In this document: positions 29,336-37,641 of the stretch, piece by piece
How the letters are laid out: each line of letters opens with the position of its first letter
Numbering within the stretch: the first letter of the stretch is position 1
Origin: Butyrivibrio hungatei NK4A153
GTDB taxonomy: Bacteria; Bacillota; Clostridia; Lachnospirales; Lachnospiraceae
Length of the DNA stretch: 64,000 bases
NCBI RefSeq assembly: GCF_000424465.1
Contig: NZ_AUJY01000008.1
Span: 167,511-231,510, forward strand
Direction: 5' to 3'
Program-made: the position numbers and the translations under genes
Notes under the pieces: generated by a model
The model's input: the letters and a program-made list of their open reading frames with translations, nothing else
What the model was told of the DNA's origin: nothing
The model's database searches: none

Positions 29336-29407
29336 GGCGTAGTAGCCAAGATGGAAAGGCTCCGGATTGCAACTCCGGGATCGTGAGTTCGAATCTCACC
29401 TATGCCT
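29336..29407 (+). tRNA. tRNA-Cys (GCA)
   Basis: Acceptor GGCGTAG pairs with CTATGCC. The anticodon arm is CCGGA-TTGCAAC-TCCGG and the T-arm GTGAG-TTCGAAT-CTCAC. No CCA is encoded. Confidence 0.9.
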
Positions 29408-29412
29408 CTATA

Positions 29413-29487
29413 TGGATTCGTAGCTCAAATGGTAGAGCGGGAGATTGAAGATCTCCGCGTAGGCGGTTCGATACCGCCCGAATCCAT
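29413..29487 (+). tRNA. tRNA-Phe (GAA)
   Basis: Acceptor TGGATTC pairs with GAATCCA. The anticodon arm is GGAGA-TTGAAGA-TCTCC and the T-arm GGCGG-TTCGATA-CCGCC. No CCA is encoded. Confidence 0.85.
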
Positions 29488-29490
29488 TAC

Positions 29491-29570
29491 GCTTCCTTGG
29501 CAGAGCGGATATGCACCGGCCTTTTAAGCCGAGAGATGCGGGTTCCCTCGCGGAACTCGGAGTCGCAAGC
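29491..29570 (+). tRNA. degenerate tRNA-like sequence, UUU anticodon loop
   Basis: CGGC-CTTTTAA-GCCG resembles a lysine tRNA anticodon arm and a D-arm-like segment precedes it. The T-arm and the matching 3' acceptor strand cannot be found. Instead the sequence runs into other hairpins (GGCAT/ATGCC at about 29573-29589, CCCC/GGGG near 29605). I read it as a decayed or interrupted tRNA-Lys gene. Confidence 0.3.
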
Positions 29571-29612
29571 TTGGCATTCCCCGGATGCCTGCGCCCCCAT
29601 GGGGAGTATTTA

Positions 29613-29685
29613 GCTGTCTTAGCTCAGTTGGAAGAGCAACGGTCTTTTAAACCGTAGGTCATGGGTTCAAGCCCCATAGGCGGCA
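29613..29685 (+). tRNA. tRNA-Lys (UUU)
   Basis: Acceptor GCTGTCT pairs with AGGCGGC using two G-T pairs. The anticodon arm is ACGGT-CTTTTAA-ACCGT and the T-arm ATGGG-TTCAAGC-CCCAT. No CCA is encoded. Confidence 0.9.
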
Positions 29686-29689
29686 TTAA

Positions 29690-29762
29690 GCTGTTGTAGC
29701 TCAGTTGGAAGAGCAGCAGACTCTTAATCTGAAGGTCGTGGGTCCGACACCCACCAGCAGCA
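29690..29762 (+). tRNA. tRNA-Lys (CUU)
   Basis: Acceptor GCTGTTG pairs with CAGCAGC. The anticodon loop CTCTTAA gives CUU and the T-arm is GTGGG-TCCGACA-CCCAC. The usual TTC of the T-loop is TCC. No CCA is encoded. Confidence 0.8.
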
Positions 29763-29766
29763 TTGA

Positions 29767-29839
29767 TGCGGTATAGCTCAAATGGTAGAGCGCTTGATTC
29801 TGATTCAAGATGTTACAGGTTCGATTCCTGTTACCGTAG
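29767..29839 (+). tRNA. tRNA-Gln (CUG)
   Basis: Acceptor TGCGGTA pairs with TACCGTA. The anticodon arm is CTTGA-TTCTGAT-TCAAG and the T-arm ACAGG-TTCGATT-CCTGT. Its acceptor stem is identical to that of the first tRNA in the array. No CCA is encoded. Confidence 0.9.
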
Positions 29840-29843
29840 TTTC

Positions 29844-29916
<73 letters not shown>

Positions 29917-29976
29917 CTGTTTCGGTTTTTCTGTTTTGAGGAATCGGGTTATAAATTTCATTTTTTCTTTAGAAAG

Positions 29977-30004
29977 TTGCGTACTTTAGCGGATTTGCTA
30001 TAAT
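29977..30004 (+). promoter_or_regulatory. sigma-A-like promoter
   Basis: TTGCGT (29977-29982) and TATAAT (29999-30004) are 16 bases apart, 83 bases upstream of the Rpn-type gene. This lies in the otherwise empty stretch between the tRNA array and that gene. Confidence 0.6.
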
Positions 30005-30086
30005 GTAAGTGAGTATAATTTGTTTTATGAATGGGTTATCTTCTGTTCTGCATAACAAAGAGTACATGATGGAAGGGAGCTAATTC

Positions 30087-30866
30087 ATGAGACATAAGGA
30101 ATTTAAAGACCTAACTTTTGCGGATGATTTTATGTTTGCAAAAGTAATGCTTAATGAAAAGTTGTGCAAGCAGCTGCTTGAGATTATTCTTGAGGTGAAA
30201 ATCAAGAAATTAAGCTATCCGGAAGAACAAAAAACTATCAATCCTTCATATGATAGCAAGAGTGTAAGGCTTGATGTGTATGTGGATGATGAAAAAGGCA
30301 CAGTTTATAACATTGAGATGCAGACAACAAATCCGGGTAATATTCCGAGGCGTGCGCGTTATTACCAGGGGATGATAGATCTTAATTTGATAGAAAAAGG
30401 CGAAGATTATCATAAACTGGCAAAGAGTTACGTCATTTTTATCTGTACTGAGGATATTTACGAATTAGATAAACCGGTTTACAGATTTGAGAATTACTGC
30501 AGAGAGTATGAGCTTCCGTTTGGAGATGATTCATACAAGGTTATTCTTAACGCAGCTTGTACTGAACTCCAGGACACAGAGCTTGGAAATTTCCTGAGGT
30601 TTGTTCGTACCGGTGAGCCGATGGATGAATTTACAGATAATCTACAAAACGAAGTTAATGTTGTTAAACGCAATGAGAAATGGGAGGTGGAGTACATGAC
30701 ACTTCTGATGAGAGATAATGAAAAGAAAAAAGAAGGACGAAAAGAATATCAGCTACTTCTTAGGGCTATTCCAAAAGAGTCTGATGATTTTACGCTTGCC
30801 CTGACTGCTGAAGACGATGTCATTGAAGCTCTTATGGAAAAATATAATATCTATTCTGAAGAATAA
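30087..30866 (+). CDS. Rpn-family PD-(D/E)XK nuclease
   Basis: A 259-residue protein of the Rpn (recombination-promoting nuclease, PDDEXK_2) family, often annotated as a putative transposase. The nuclease core shows Asp in VRLDVYVDD and the E-x-Q motif in YNIEMQTTNPGN, with the conserved opening FADDFMFAKVML. The C-terminal region ends in short helical segments. Such genes are numerous in Lachnospiraceae and RecA-independent DNA breakage has been reported for the family. GGGAG lies before the ATG, and it has its own promoter and terminator. Confidence 0.88.
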   Translation: MRHKEFKDLTFADDFMFAKVMLNEKLCKQLLEIILEVKIKKLSYPEEQKTINPSYDSKSVRLDVYVDDEKGTVYNIEMQTTNPGNIPRRARYYQGMIDLNLIEKGEDYHKLAKSYVIFICTEDIYELDKPVYRFENYCREYELPFGDDSYKVILNAACTELQDTELGNFLRFVRTGEPMDEFTDNLQNEVNVVKRNEKWEVEYMTLLMRDNEKKKEGRKEYQLLLRAIPKESDDFTLALTAEDDVIEALMEKYNIYSEE

Positions 30867-30922
30867 TATATGACACAGCTGAATTATCGGTGTTTAAAAT
30901 GATTTTTTATGATTAAGTTTTT

Positions 30923-30967
30923 GCGGCTTTCACTTATAGTATAGGTGAAAGCTGTTTTTATTTTTTT
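30923..30967 (+). terminator. terminator after the Rpn-type gene
   Basis: GCTTTCAC pairs with GTGAAAGC, extended by G-T pairs on both sides, followed by TTTTTATTTTTTT. Confidence 0.8.
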
Positions 30968-31071
30968 AAATAGACTTATTATTCCCCTTATTTCTGTAGT
31001 TATTAGTGAAGGGATTTTCCCTTGTCTGTACTTTGACAAGAGAATATACATTCACTAAGTACGTTCCTGTA

Positions 31072-31361
31072 GTATGTAGCCCCAAAGGTACGCCTTGCGC
31101 GATATAGCCTCACTGGAATGTCGGTAGCACCGGCACTGGCGATGACAGCTACGGGTATAATGATACTTCCGCTCAGCCACAACTCATCGTAATGGGAGCG
31201 GTCTTGCGAGAACCGCAGGAAGGGTTGAGCCTATGGAGCTGTGCTGCAGCCGCTTAGTGATTTCCCGTTCTCCGGGGCGCCGTGGGCAAATAGGGGAACA
31301 TATAACTGTTTGATTTTAAGAAGGTATTCCGCTGTGTACTGGCAGTGGGTGCCTTCTTTTT
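31072..31361 (+). ncRNA. candidate structured RNA ending in a terminator, upstream of mazF-like gene
   Basis: This stretch of roughly 290 bases lacks a credible gene and is visibly richer in G+C than its surroundings. I can draw several helices: GTAGC (31076-31080) with GCTAC (31148-31152); GTCGGT/ACCGGC (31120-31134); GCTCAGCC (31171-31178) with GGTTGAGC (31223-31230), enclosing GCGGT/ACCGC (31198-31216). A long intrinsic terminator (31318-31361) closes it, 29 bases before the MazF-like start. It matches no RNA family that I recognise. It could be a leader controlling the downstream gene by read-through, or a free RNA. The 5' end is not defined; TTGACA at 31033-31038 is the only promoter-like element and has a poor -10. 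Confidence 0.5.
31318..31361 (+). terminator. intrinsic terminator/attenuator before mazF-like gene
   Basis: AAGAAGGTA and CCGCTG pair with CAGTGG and TGCCTTCTT, with small bulges and an 8-nt loop, followed by a short T-run. It would set the ratio of leader RNA to toxin mRNA. Confidence 0.85.
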
Positions 31362-31390
31362 ACTTCATAATTATAGGAGAGAATACACAT

Positions 31391-32017
31391 ATGAAAGAGA
31401 TAAAACGTGGTGATATATATTTGGTAGACTTGGGAGATAATATAGGGTCTGTACAGCGAGGAGAACGGCCTGTAATCGTCGTTCAGAATAATAAAGGTAA
31501 CAGATATTCACCAACAATCACCGTGATACCAATTACAACCAAAATTCATAGGAGCAAAGGATTCCCGACGCATGCCATCCTGGATCATATGGGAGGATTA
31601 GATGAGGAATCGGCATCCATGGCTGAACAGATAACTACAATTAGCCGCGGCAAGTTGGCACGGTATATAGGACATTTAAATGATAAATTCATGATTTCCC
31701 ATATAGATAAGACATTGCAGATACAATTGGGACTTTTTACGCCAGCAAGTGGCGTAAATTACGCCAGGGGCAAAGCCGCAGAAATACTGGATTCTTTCGG
31801 TTTGGGGAGTGAAAAAAGTAGCGGAATTGGCGTACCGATATGGTACAAGGTTTCCCTAACCGTTGAGGAAGCTGCAGAATATTCCAATATAGGTGTCAAT
31901 CGCATCAGGGAATTGTGCAAAGATCCCATGACAAAGTTTTCGTTTAAGGTGGGAAAAAAGGTTTTGATCAAGAGAGAAGCATTCGATGAGTATTTGCGTG
32001 GCATCAGCTTGCTGTAG
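31391..32017 (+). CDS. MazF/PemK-type toxin fused to a Tn916-type excisionase domain
   Basis: A 208-residue fusion. Residues 1-116 are a MazF/PemK/Kid endoribonuclease domain: KRGDIYLVDLG, the catalytic-loop ERPVIVVQNN (R26) and the PITT turn (T49/T50) are in the expected places. After a linker (about 117-148), residues 149-208 match the Tn916 Xis fold (VPIWYKVSLTVEEAAEYSNIGVNRIREL, then KVGKKVLIKREAFDEYL), a winged helix that directs excision. AGGAGA precedes ATG 31391; an upstream extension to 31241 would read through the terminator and is rejected. No MazE-like antitoxin gene is present. An integrase gene follows, so this is the control gene of a small integrative element. Fusion of toxin and excisionase is unusual. 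Confidence 0.85.
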   Translation: MKEIKRGDIYLVDLGDNIGSVQRGERPVIVVQNNKGNRYSPTITVIPITTKIHRSKGFPTHAILDHMGGLDEESASMAEQITTISRGKLARYIGHLNDKFMISHIDKTLQIQLGLFTPASGVNYARGKAAEILDSFGLGSEKSSGIGVPIWYKVSLTVEEAAEYSNIGVNRIRELCKDPMTKFSFKVGKKVLIKREAFDEYLRGISLL

Positions 32018-32103
32018 TTGTGCTATGCTTGAAAATATCGCGTTTCTGTGTTATTTTGTTATACGCATGAGGATGCTCTTTTTAATATGAAAAGGAGCGT
32101 TTT

Positions 32104-33277
32104 ATGGGAAAAGATTTAAGAGGCCGGGAGATGGGCGAAGGCATCATGCAACGCAAAGATGGTCGCTACTCGGCACGATTTACAAGCAGAAGAGGACGTA
32201 GAGTAGAGAAGTGTTTCGATACTGTTGCTGATGCAAGAAAGTGGTATATGAGAAACAAGCTTCAGGATGAGCAGGAAGGTGAAAAATCCATAGAGTATAC
32301 CATGACGGTAGACCAATGGTTTCATTACTGGTTGAAGACTTTCAAGAGCAACCTGTCACCCAATACCATTCGTAACTATACAGATCGTTATTACAGCGAT
32401 GTAAAGAATGCGATCGGTGATATGCTCTTAGTAGATGTGAAGGCAATGCATTGCCAGCAGATTTTAAATAATATGGAACCATATTACGCGAAATCCACCA
32501 TCTATCAGACATACATCTGTATAGGCTCTATGTTTAAATCAGCATTGAAGAACGACTTGATTACGAGGCATCCGCTGGATGGTGTTGATTTCAAATGTAA
32601 CAAGATGAAGAAGCCGATTCGATTCTTGGATTTAGAGGAACAGAACATTTTCCTTGCGTATGCCGACAAGAACAGCAATGCCAAGGCTTTTCGCTTAGTA
32701 TTGCAAACGGGATTAAGAACGGGTGAACTGGTAGGTCTTACCTGGGATAACTTTGACAGAGTAAAGAGAACGCTTACAGTTGATAAGACGATGGAATATC
32801 GTTATGAGAGCGGAGGCCTGGAGAGTCGGCCCGCCTAAGACGATGTCAGCATTTAGAACCATTCCTCTTACCAATGAAGCGTATGATATTCTTTTCGAGT
32901 TATATATTAAAAGGGAGACCAGAAAGGAATCGCCGGTACTGTCTCAGGTACTTACATTCAGAGATCCCAGAACCGGTTTGGTACGCGAAGTGTGCATGCA
33001 GGATTTGATTTTTATCAACTGCCGTACCGGCGAGCCAACCAAGAATTCAACGTATGATACCAATCTGGAGAAGCTTTGCAGAAAGGCTGATATTAAGCCA
33101 TTCAGCATGCATACGTTGAGACATACTTTCGCAACCAGATGCGTCGAAAGAGGAGTTAATCCTAAGTCTTTACAGAAGATTTTAGGACATGCACAGTTGT
33201 CAACCACAATGGATACTTATGTACATGTTACAGACGATTCATTACAGGTTGCGATGATGCAGTTTCAGGCAGTTTAA
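32104..33277 (+). pseudogene. tyrosine recombinase (Tn916-type integrase), frameshifted
   Basis: The gene is split into two overlapping frames. The first (32104-32838) holds the N-terminal AP2-like arm-binding domain, the core-binding domain and the first catalytic Arg (R205 in QTGLRTGELVGL). The second (from about 32815 to 33277) holds the rest of the catalytic domain with HTLRHTFATR, LGHAQLSTTMDTY and the Tyr nucleophile. The frames join around 32806-32825, where YESGG passes into WRVGPPKT, so a one- or two-base indel there disrupts an otherwise intact protein of about 390 residues. It could be a sequencing error, a real inactivation or, less likely, programmed frameshifting. All catalytic residues survive. 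Confidence 0.85.
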
Positions 33278-33383
33278 GTTGCCTTGTTTTTTTACACCAA
33301 AATTTTGGGGAGTAAAAAAATAATAAAAACTTATCATTTCTGGCGTAAAAATTGCGAAAATCAGACATGGTGAAACAAAAAAA

Positions 33384-33397
33384 CCCGTATTTACGGG
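33384..33397 (+). other. small hairpin in the ychF leader
   Basis: CCCGTA-TT-TACGGG lies just upstream of the ychF ribosome binding site. It follows an A-run rather than preceding a T-run, so it is not a terminator on this strand. Confidence 0.5.
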
Positions 33398-33412
33398 CAT
33401 GGAGGAATAAAA

Positions 33413-34510
33413 ATGAAACTAGGCATAGTAGGTTTACCCAACGTTGGCAAATCAACTCTTTTTAATTCACTTACAAATGCAGGAGCGCTTGCTGCGAACT
33501 ATCCGTTTGCTACGATTGACCCTAACGTGGGCGTTGTTGCTGTTCCGGATAACAGACTTAAGCAGCTTGGGGACCTTTATCATTCCAAGAAGGTGACACC
33601 TGCTACTATAGAGTTTGTCGATATCGCGGGACTTGTTAAGGGAGCATCTAAGGGTGAGGGACTTGGAAACCAGTTTCTTGCAAATATTCGTGAGACTGAT
33701 GCAATCGTGCATGTGGTTAGATGCTTTGATGACACAAACGTTATTCACGTTGACGGAAGTGTTGATCCCGTGCGTGATATAGAGACAATCAACCTTGAGC
33801 TTGTATTTGCCGATCTTGAAGTTCTTGAGCGCCGAATCGCCAAGACTGCCAAGACTGCAAGAATGGATAAGACTGCAGCAAAAGAGCTTGATATATTAAA
33901 TAGGATAAAAGAAGTTCTTGAAGCTGATAAGATGGCAAGAGAACTTGAGTTTGAAGATTCGGAGGAGAAGGCATTTGTAAACAGTCTTGATCTTCTTACA
34001 TGGAAACCCGTAATTTATGCGGCTAATGTTAAGGACGAAGATCTTGCGGATGACGGTGCATCAAACAAATATGTTGCTGCCGTTAAAGAACTTGCATCCA
34101 AGACAGGAAGCGAAGTATTCGTTATCAGTGCGCAGATCGAGGCTGAGATCTCAGAACTTGATGAAGACGAGAAGGCTGAGTTCCTTGAAAGCCTTGGTCT
34201 TACAGAGTCGGGACTTGATAAGCTCATTGCCGCAAGTTACAAGACTCTCGGACTTATGAGCTTCCTTACATCGGGAGAAGATGAGACAAGAGCCTGGACT
34301 ATCAAGATCGGAACAAAGGCACCTCAGGCAGCAGGTAAGATTCACACTGACTTTGAGAGAGGCTTTATCAAGGCGGAAGTTATCAATTATCAGGATCTTC
34401 TTCGCGAAGGCTCTATTGCGGCAGCAAAAGAGAAGGGACTCGTACGTATGGAAGGAAAAGAGTACGTGGTTCAGGACGGAGATGTTATTCTGTTCAGATT
34501 CAATGTTTAA
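33413..34510 (+). CDS. ychF: YchF/OLA1-type ATPase
   Basis: A 365-residue Obg-related P-loop NTPase that associates with ribosomes and prefers ATP. The G1 loop [14 protein letters not shown] (residues 6-19) is followed by the switch region and [20 protein letters not shown], then a helical coiled-coil insertion and a C-terminal TGS domain ([29 protein letters not shown]). Length and motifs are those of a full-size YchF. GGAGG lies before the ATG. The gene lies 15 bases before lgt and is probably cotranscribed with it. Confidence 0.97.
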   Translation: MKLGIVGLPNVGKSTLFNSLTNAGALAANYPFATIDPNVGVVAVPDNRLKQLGDLYHSKKVTPATIEFVDIAGLVKGASKGEGLGNQFLANIRETDAIVHVVRCFDDTNVIHVDGSVDPVRDIETINLELVFADLEVLERRIAKTAKTARMDKTAAKELDILNRIKEVLEADKMARELEFEDSEEKAFVNSLDLLTWKPVIYAANVKDEDLADDGASNKYVAAVKELASKTGSEVFVISAQIEAEISELDEDEKAEFLESLGLTESGLDKLIAASYKTLGLMSFLTSGEDETRAWTIKIGTKAPQAAGKIHTDFERGFIKAEVINYQDLLREGSIAAAKEKGLVRMEGKEYVVQDGDVILFRFNV

Positions 34511-34525
34511 TACGGGAGGAATACT

Positions 34526-35527
34526 ATGACAGCCGGTGATATGGGGAGAATGGACATAGATTTTCCTAATCTGCACATATATCTGCACAATGTCCCTAAA
34601 AGCTTTGAAGTGTTCGGATTTACCATTGCACTTTACGGAGTGATAATCGGATTCGGCTTTTTGTTTGCTCTTTTTCTTATAGCGAATGTTGCGAAAAAGA
34701 CAGACCAAGACCCCGATATTTACTGGGACCTTGCGGTATATGTAATTATCTTTTCCATAATAGGAGCGAGATTGTATTACGTCATCTTTTCGTGGGACAG
34801 TTACAAGGATGATCTTCTTGGAATCCTTGCGATAAGAAACGGCGGACTTGCGATATATGGCGGTGTTATTGCGGGATTTGCGACGATATACATTTTTTCA
34901 AGAGTGAAAAAATGCAAGTTCTTAAAGCTTACCGATACCGTTATGCCGGGACTTCTTCTCGGGCAGGTAATGGGAAGATGGGGGAATTTTACCAACAGAG
35001 AAGTTTTCGGTGAGTATACGGACGGACTTCTTGCCATGAGACTTCCTATTGAAATGGTCAGAAGCAGCGATGTTTCGGATCTCATGATAGAGCACATGAA
35101 CGGAGCAAACTACATTCAGGTTTCTCCGACATTTCTTTATGAAAGCTTATGGAATCTCGGACTTCTTATAATAGTTCTTCTTTATACAAAGCACAAGAAG
35201 TTCGATGGTGAGATCACACTCATGTATCTTGGCGGATACGGAATCGGAAGAGCATGGATAGAGCATGTGAGAACGGATAGGCTCTTTTTTGCCAATACCA
35301 AGATACCGATTTCCATGATGATAGGATTGTGCTGCTTTGTATTTGCGGCTGTTGCTGAGGTAGTCACGAGAGTAAGACTTTCAAAGGTTGCAGTTGGTGG
35401 CACAGAAGCCGTGGTAGAGCAGGAAAAAGAAGCGGATAAAGAATCTGAGCCTGAATCCGAAGCAATTGAGGGTGAAAAAGCTCAGAAAGAAATGAATAAC
35501 GAAATTGAATCAGAAAATAAAGAATAA
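34526..35527 (+). CDS. lgt: prolipoprotein diacylglyceryl transferase
   Basis: A 333-residue integral membrane enzyme that attaches diacylglycerol from phosphatidylglycerol to the lipobox Cys of prolipoproteins. This is the step that matures the binding lipoproteins encoded elsewhere in the window. The signature GQVMGRWGNFTNREVFG, with the essential Arg and Asn, is intact, and about seven membrane segments are visible. The last 50 residues are a highly charged Glu/Lys-rich cytoplasmic tail not needed in the core family. A terminator follows. Confidence 0.96.
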   Translation: MTAGDMGRMDIDFPNLHIYLHNVPKSFEVFGFTIALYGVIIGFGFLFALFLIANVAKKTDQDPDIYWDLAVYVIIFSIIGARLYYVIFSWDSYKDDLLGILAIRNGGLAIYGGVIAGFATIYIFSRVKKCKFLKLTDTVMPGLLLGQVMGRWGNFTNREVFGEYTDGLLAMRLPIEMVRSSDVSDLMIEHMNGANYIQVSPTFLYESLWNLGLLIIVLLYTKHKKFDGEITLMYLGGYGIGRAWIEHVRTDRLFFANTKIPISMMIGLCCFVFAAVAEVVTRVRLSKVAVGGTEAVVEQEKEADKESEPESEAIEGEKAQKEMNNEIESENKE

Positions 35528-35581
35528 AAAGATAACGGAAACACAATAGCAGAAATTACTTTAGCTTAAAATCGATTAAGA

Positions 35582-35607
35582 GGAGTCTCGAAAGAGGCTC
35601 CTTTTTT
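35582..35607 (+). terminator. terminator after lgt
   Basis: GGAGTCTC and GAGGCTCC form an 8-bp stem with a GAAA tetraloop followed by six T. Confidence 0.92.
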
Positions 35608-35676
35608 ATGCTAAAAATGTGCTAATTACGACAATATCTAAGCTAATTACTTTACTAAAATTTTATGTTTTTAAGG

Positions 35677-35705
35677 TTGTTTAATGATTAATTTTGTTTT
35701 ATAAT
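35677..35705 (+). promoter_or_regulatory. promoter of the division/cell-wall operon
   Basis: TTGTTT (35677-35682) and a perfect TATAAT (35700-35705) are separated by 17 bases. Transcription would start right at the MraZ repeats. Confidence 0.75.
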
Positions 35706-35710
35706 GACTT

Positions 35711-35760
35711 CAGGTGGTAAAAAGTGTTAAAAAGTGGTTGAAAGTGGGAGATAAGTGGGA
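35711..35760 (+). promoter_or_regulatory. MraZ-binding repeats
   Basis: Five units with an exact 10-bp period contain GTGGT, AAAGTGTT, AAAGTGGTT, AAAGTGGGA and AAGTGGGA. Known MraZ operators are short GTGG/TGGG-type direct repeats with this one-turn period upstream of mraZ. The last unit includes the GTG start codon, and the fourth supplies the ribosome binding site GGGAG, so MraZ binding would block transcription directly downstream of the promoter. Confidence 0.85.
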
Positions 35761-36195
35761 ACAGCATTTAAAGGTGAATACAGCCATTCCATCGATGCTA
35801 AAGGAAGGCTCATAATTCCTGCTAAATTCCGTGAACTTCTTGGTGAACAATTTGTGGTTACTAAGGGGTTTGACGGCTGTCTTTTCGTATTCGCCGAAGA
35901 AGGCTGGGAACAGTTTGAAGCAAAACTACAATCACTTCCTATGGATAAACCCGAAGCCAGAATGTTAGGGCGTTTCTTTATCGCCGGTGCTATTGATGCG
36001 GAGATTGACAAGCAAGGAAGAATACTTCTTCCCGCGAATCTTTTGCAACATGCCAAGATCGAGAAGGAGGCTATAATTGCCGGAGTCGGCAACAGAGCTG
36101 AAATCTGGAGCAAGGCTGAATGGGAGAAGGCAAGCACATTTGATGATATCAATTCAATTGCTGCCAAGATGAGCGAATACGGCTTAAGTATCTAA
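35755..36195 (+). CDS. mraZ: transcriptional regulator MraZ
   Basis: A 146-residue protein with two tandem SpoVT/AbrB-type MraZ domains (FKGEYSHSIDAKGRLIIPAKFRE and FFIAGAIDAEIDKQGRILLPANLL). It forms a ring-shaped DNA-binding oligomer that regulates its own division operon. The start is GTG, preceded by GGGAG. It is the first gene of the operon and its own binding repeats overlap the start. Confidence 0.97.
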   Translation: MGTAFKGEYSHSIDAKGRLIIPAKFRELLGEQFVVTKGFDGCLFVFAEEGWEQFEAKLQSLPMDKPEARMLGRFFIAGAIDAEIDKQGRILLPANLLQHAKIEKEAIIAGVGNRAEIWSKAEWEKASTFDDINSIAAKMSEYGLSI

Positions 36196-36204
36196 GGTAA
36201 ACAC

Positions 36205-37143
36205 ATGGAATTCAATCACTATTCTGTACTTCTTGAGGAAGTGCTTGATAATTTGAATATTAAACCGGATGGATTATATCTGGACGGAACTCTCGGAGGG
36301 GCCGGACACTCTTTTCACATTGCGGAGAGACTTACGGCCGGAGGACACCTGTACGGAACGGATCAGGATGCGGACGCTATCGCAGCCGCAACCAAAAGAC
36401 TTGAGCCGTTTAAGGACAGAGTTACTGTCATCAGAGACAATTACGAGAATGCTGTCAAGAGACTAAGAGAGCTTGGGGTTACGGGAGTTGACGGAATCTT
36501 GCTTGATCTTGGAGTGTCATCATACCAGCTTGACAACGCCGAGAGAGGCTTTACTTACAAAGAGGATGTGCCTCTTGATATGAGAATGGACCAAAGACAG
36601 CAGCTTACAGCGAGAGATATAGTCAACGACTATTCAGAGACAGAGATCTTTCATATTATAAGAGACTTTGGCGAAGATAAATTCGCTAAGAATATAGCAA
36701 AGCACATTTGCATAGAGCGTGAGAAGAGCCCCATAGAGACGACCTTCAGACTCAACGAGATCATCAAGGCTGCGATACCTGCAAAGATGAGAGAGAAGGG
36801 CGGACATCCTTCAAAGAGGACTTATCAGGCAATACGAATTGCTTTGAATAGAGAGCTTGACGTTTTGTCAGGTTCGCTTGACGGATTTATTGACTTTTTA
36901 AATCCCGGTGGAAGACTCTGCGTTATCACTTTCCATTCATTGGAAGACAGGATAACGAAGAATAATTTCAGGACCAATGAAAAGCCATGCACATGCCCGC
37001 CGGATTTCCCGGTCTGTGTTTGCGGTAAAGTTTCAAAGGGCAAAGTAATAACAAGAAAGCCTATTCTTCCAAGTGAAAAAGAGCTTTCTGAAAACAAGAG
37101 ATCGCAGAGTGCAAAGCTCAGAGTTTTTGAGAGAGCGCTGTGA
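36205..37143 (+). CDS. rsmH: 16S rRNA (cytosine-1402-N4) methyltransferase
   Basis: A 312-residue S-adenosylmethionine-dependent methyltransferase, RsmH/MraW, that methylates C1402 of 16S rRNA near the P site. The SAM motif [19 protein letters not shown] and the family blocks [14 protein letters not shown] and [12 protein letters not shown] are present. A cysteine-rich [14 protein letters not shown] segment near the C-terminus is characteristic of Firmicutes RsmH. The gene lies 9 bases after mraZ. Confidence 0.97.
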   Translation: MEFNHYSVLLEEVLDNLNIKPDGLYLDGTLGGAGHSFHIAERLTAGGHLYGTDQDADAIAAATKRLEPFKDRVTVIRDNYENAVKRLRELGVTGVDGILLDLGVSSYQLDNAERGFTYKEDVPLDMRMDQRQQLTARDIVNDYSETEIFHIIRDFGEDKFAKNIAKHICIEREKSPIETTFRLNEIIKAAIPAKMREKGGHPSKRTYQAIRIALNRELDVLSGSLDGFIDFLNPGGRLCVITFHSLEDRITKNNFRTNEKPCTCPPDFPVCVCGKVSKGKVITRKPILPSEKELSENKRSQSAKLRVFERAL

Positions 37144-37181
37144 CGGTCCGATCACACACTAAAACAGAAAGGAGAATGAAT

Positions 37182-37622
37182 ATGGCTAACGCATACATCT
37201 ATGGCAACACAGTCAGACGAGTATATGAACCTGATCATGTGCGTAGAAGAGTCCATGTTCAGGAGCCTTTAAGAAGACATAAAAAACGCCATCATATGAG
37301 TTTTGGATACTTATTGTTCTTGTCTTTTGCAATGGTTGTAATGGTAGGAACTTTGGCTTTTTATATTTCGCTTCAGTCAAGAGTTACTGCCAGTATGAAA
37401 AATATAGCCCAGCTTGAGAAACAGCTGAACAGTTTAAAACAGGATAATGACGAGAACTATAACAGAGCCAACGGCAGGATGAGCCTTGATGAGATAAAAG
37501 AGGCGGCTATTGGCTTCGGTATGACTTATGCTGATGACGGCCAGATCGTAAAATACACTGACGATGGCGGCGACGATTATGTAAGACAGCTCGCACCTAT
37601 ACCGCAGGCGTCAAATAAGTAA
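37182..37622 (+). CDS. ftsL: cell division protein FtsL-like
   Basis: A 146-residue bitopic membrane protein: a basic cytoplasmic tail (RRVHVQEPLRRHKKRHH), one transmembrane segment (about residues 43-65) and a short extracytoplasmic coiled coil (about 66-95). This matches FtsL of the divisome in layout and gene position; sequence similarity in the family is low. The ATG at 37182 is preferred because AAAGGAG lies 7 bases upstream, whereas GTG 37140 overlaps the rsmH stop without a ribosome binding site. Confidence 0.8.
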   Translation: MANAYIYGNTVRRVYEPDHVRRRVHVQEPLRRHKKRHHMSFGYLLFLSFAMVVMVGTLAFYISLQSRVTASMKNIAQLEKQLNSLKQDNDENYNRANGRMSLDEIKEAAIGFGMTYADDGQIVKYTDDGGDDYVRQLAPIPQASNK

Positions 37623-37641
37623 TAAGGAAATATCTTTTGCC

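Noticed and set aside
29097..29399. Minus-strand open frames across the tRNA genes
   Set aside because: They are antisense to tRNA genes and a small HTH gene, have no ribosome binding site and no recognisable domain.
31072..31361. RNase P RNA, tmRNA, SRP RNA or a common riboswitch
   Set aside because: None of the conserved cores I know for these RNAs can be found in the sequence.
31241..31390. N-terminal extension of the MazF-excisionase protein
   Set aside because: The extra 50 codons would translate the terminator hairpin, and a good ribosome binding site precedes ATG 31391.
33413..34510. GTPase Obg
   Set aside because: The protein has YchF/OLA1 length and a TGS domain and lacks the glycine-rich Obg fold.
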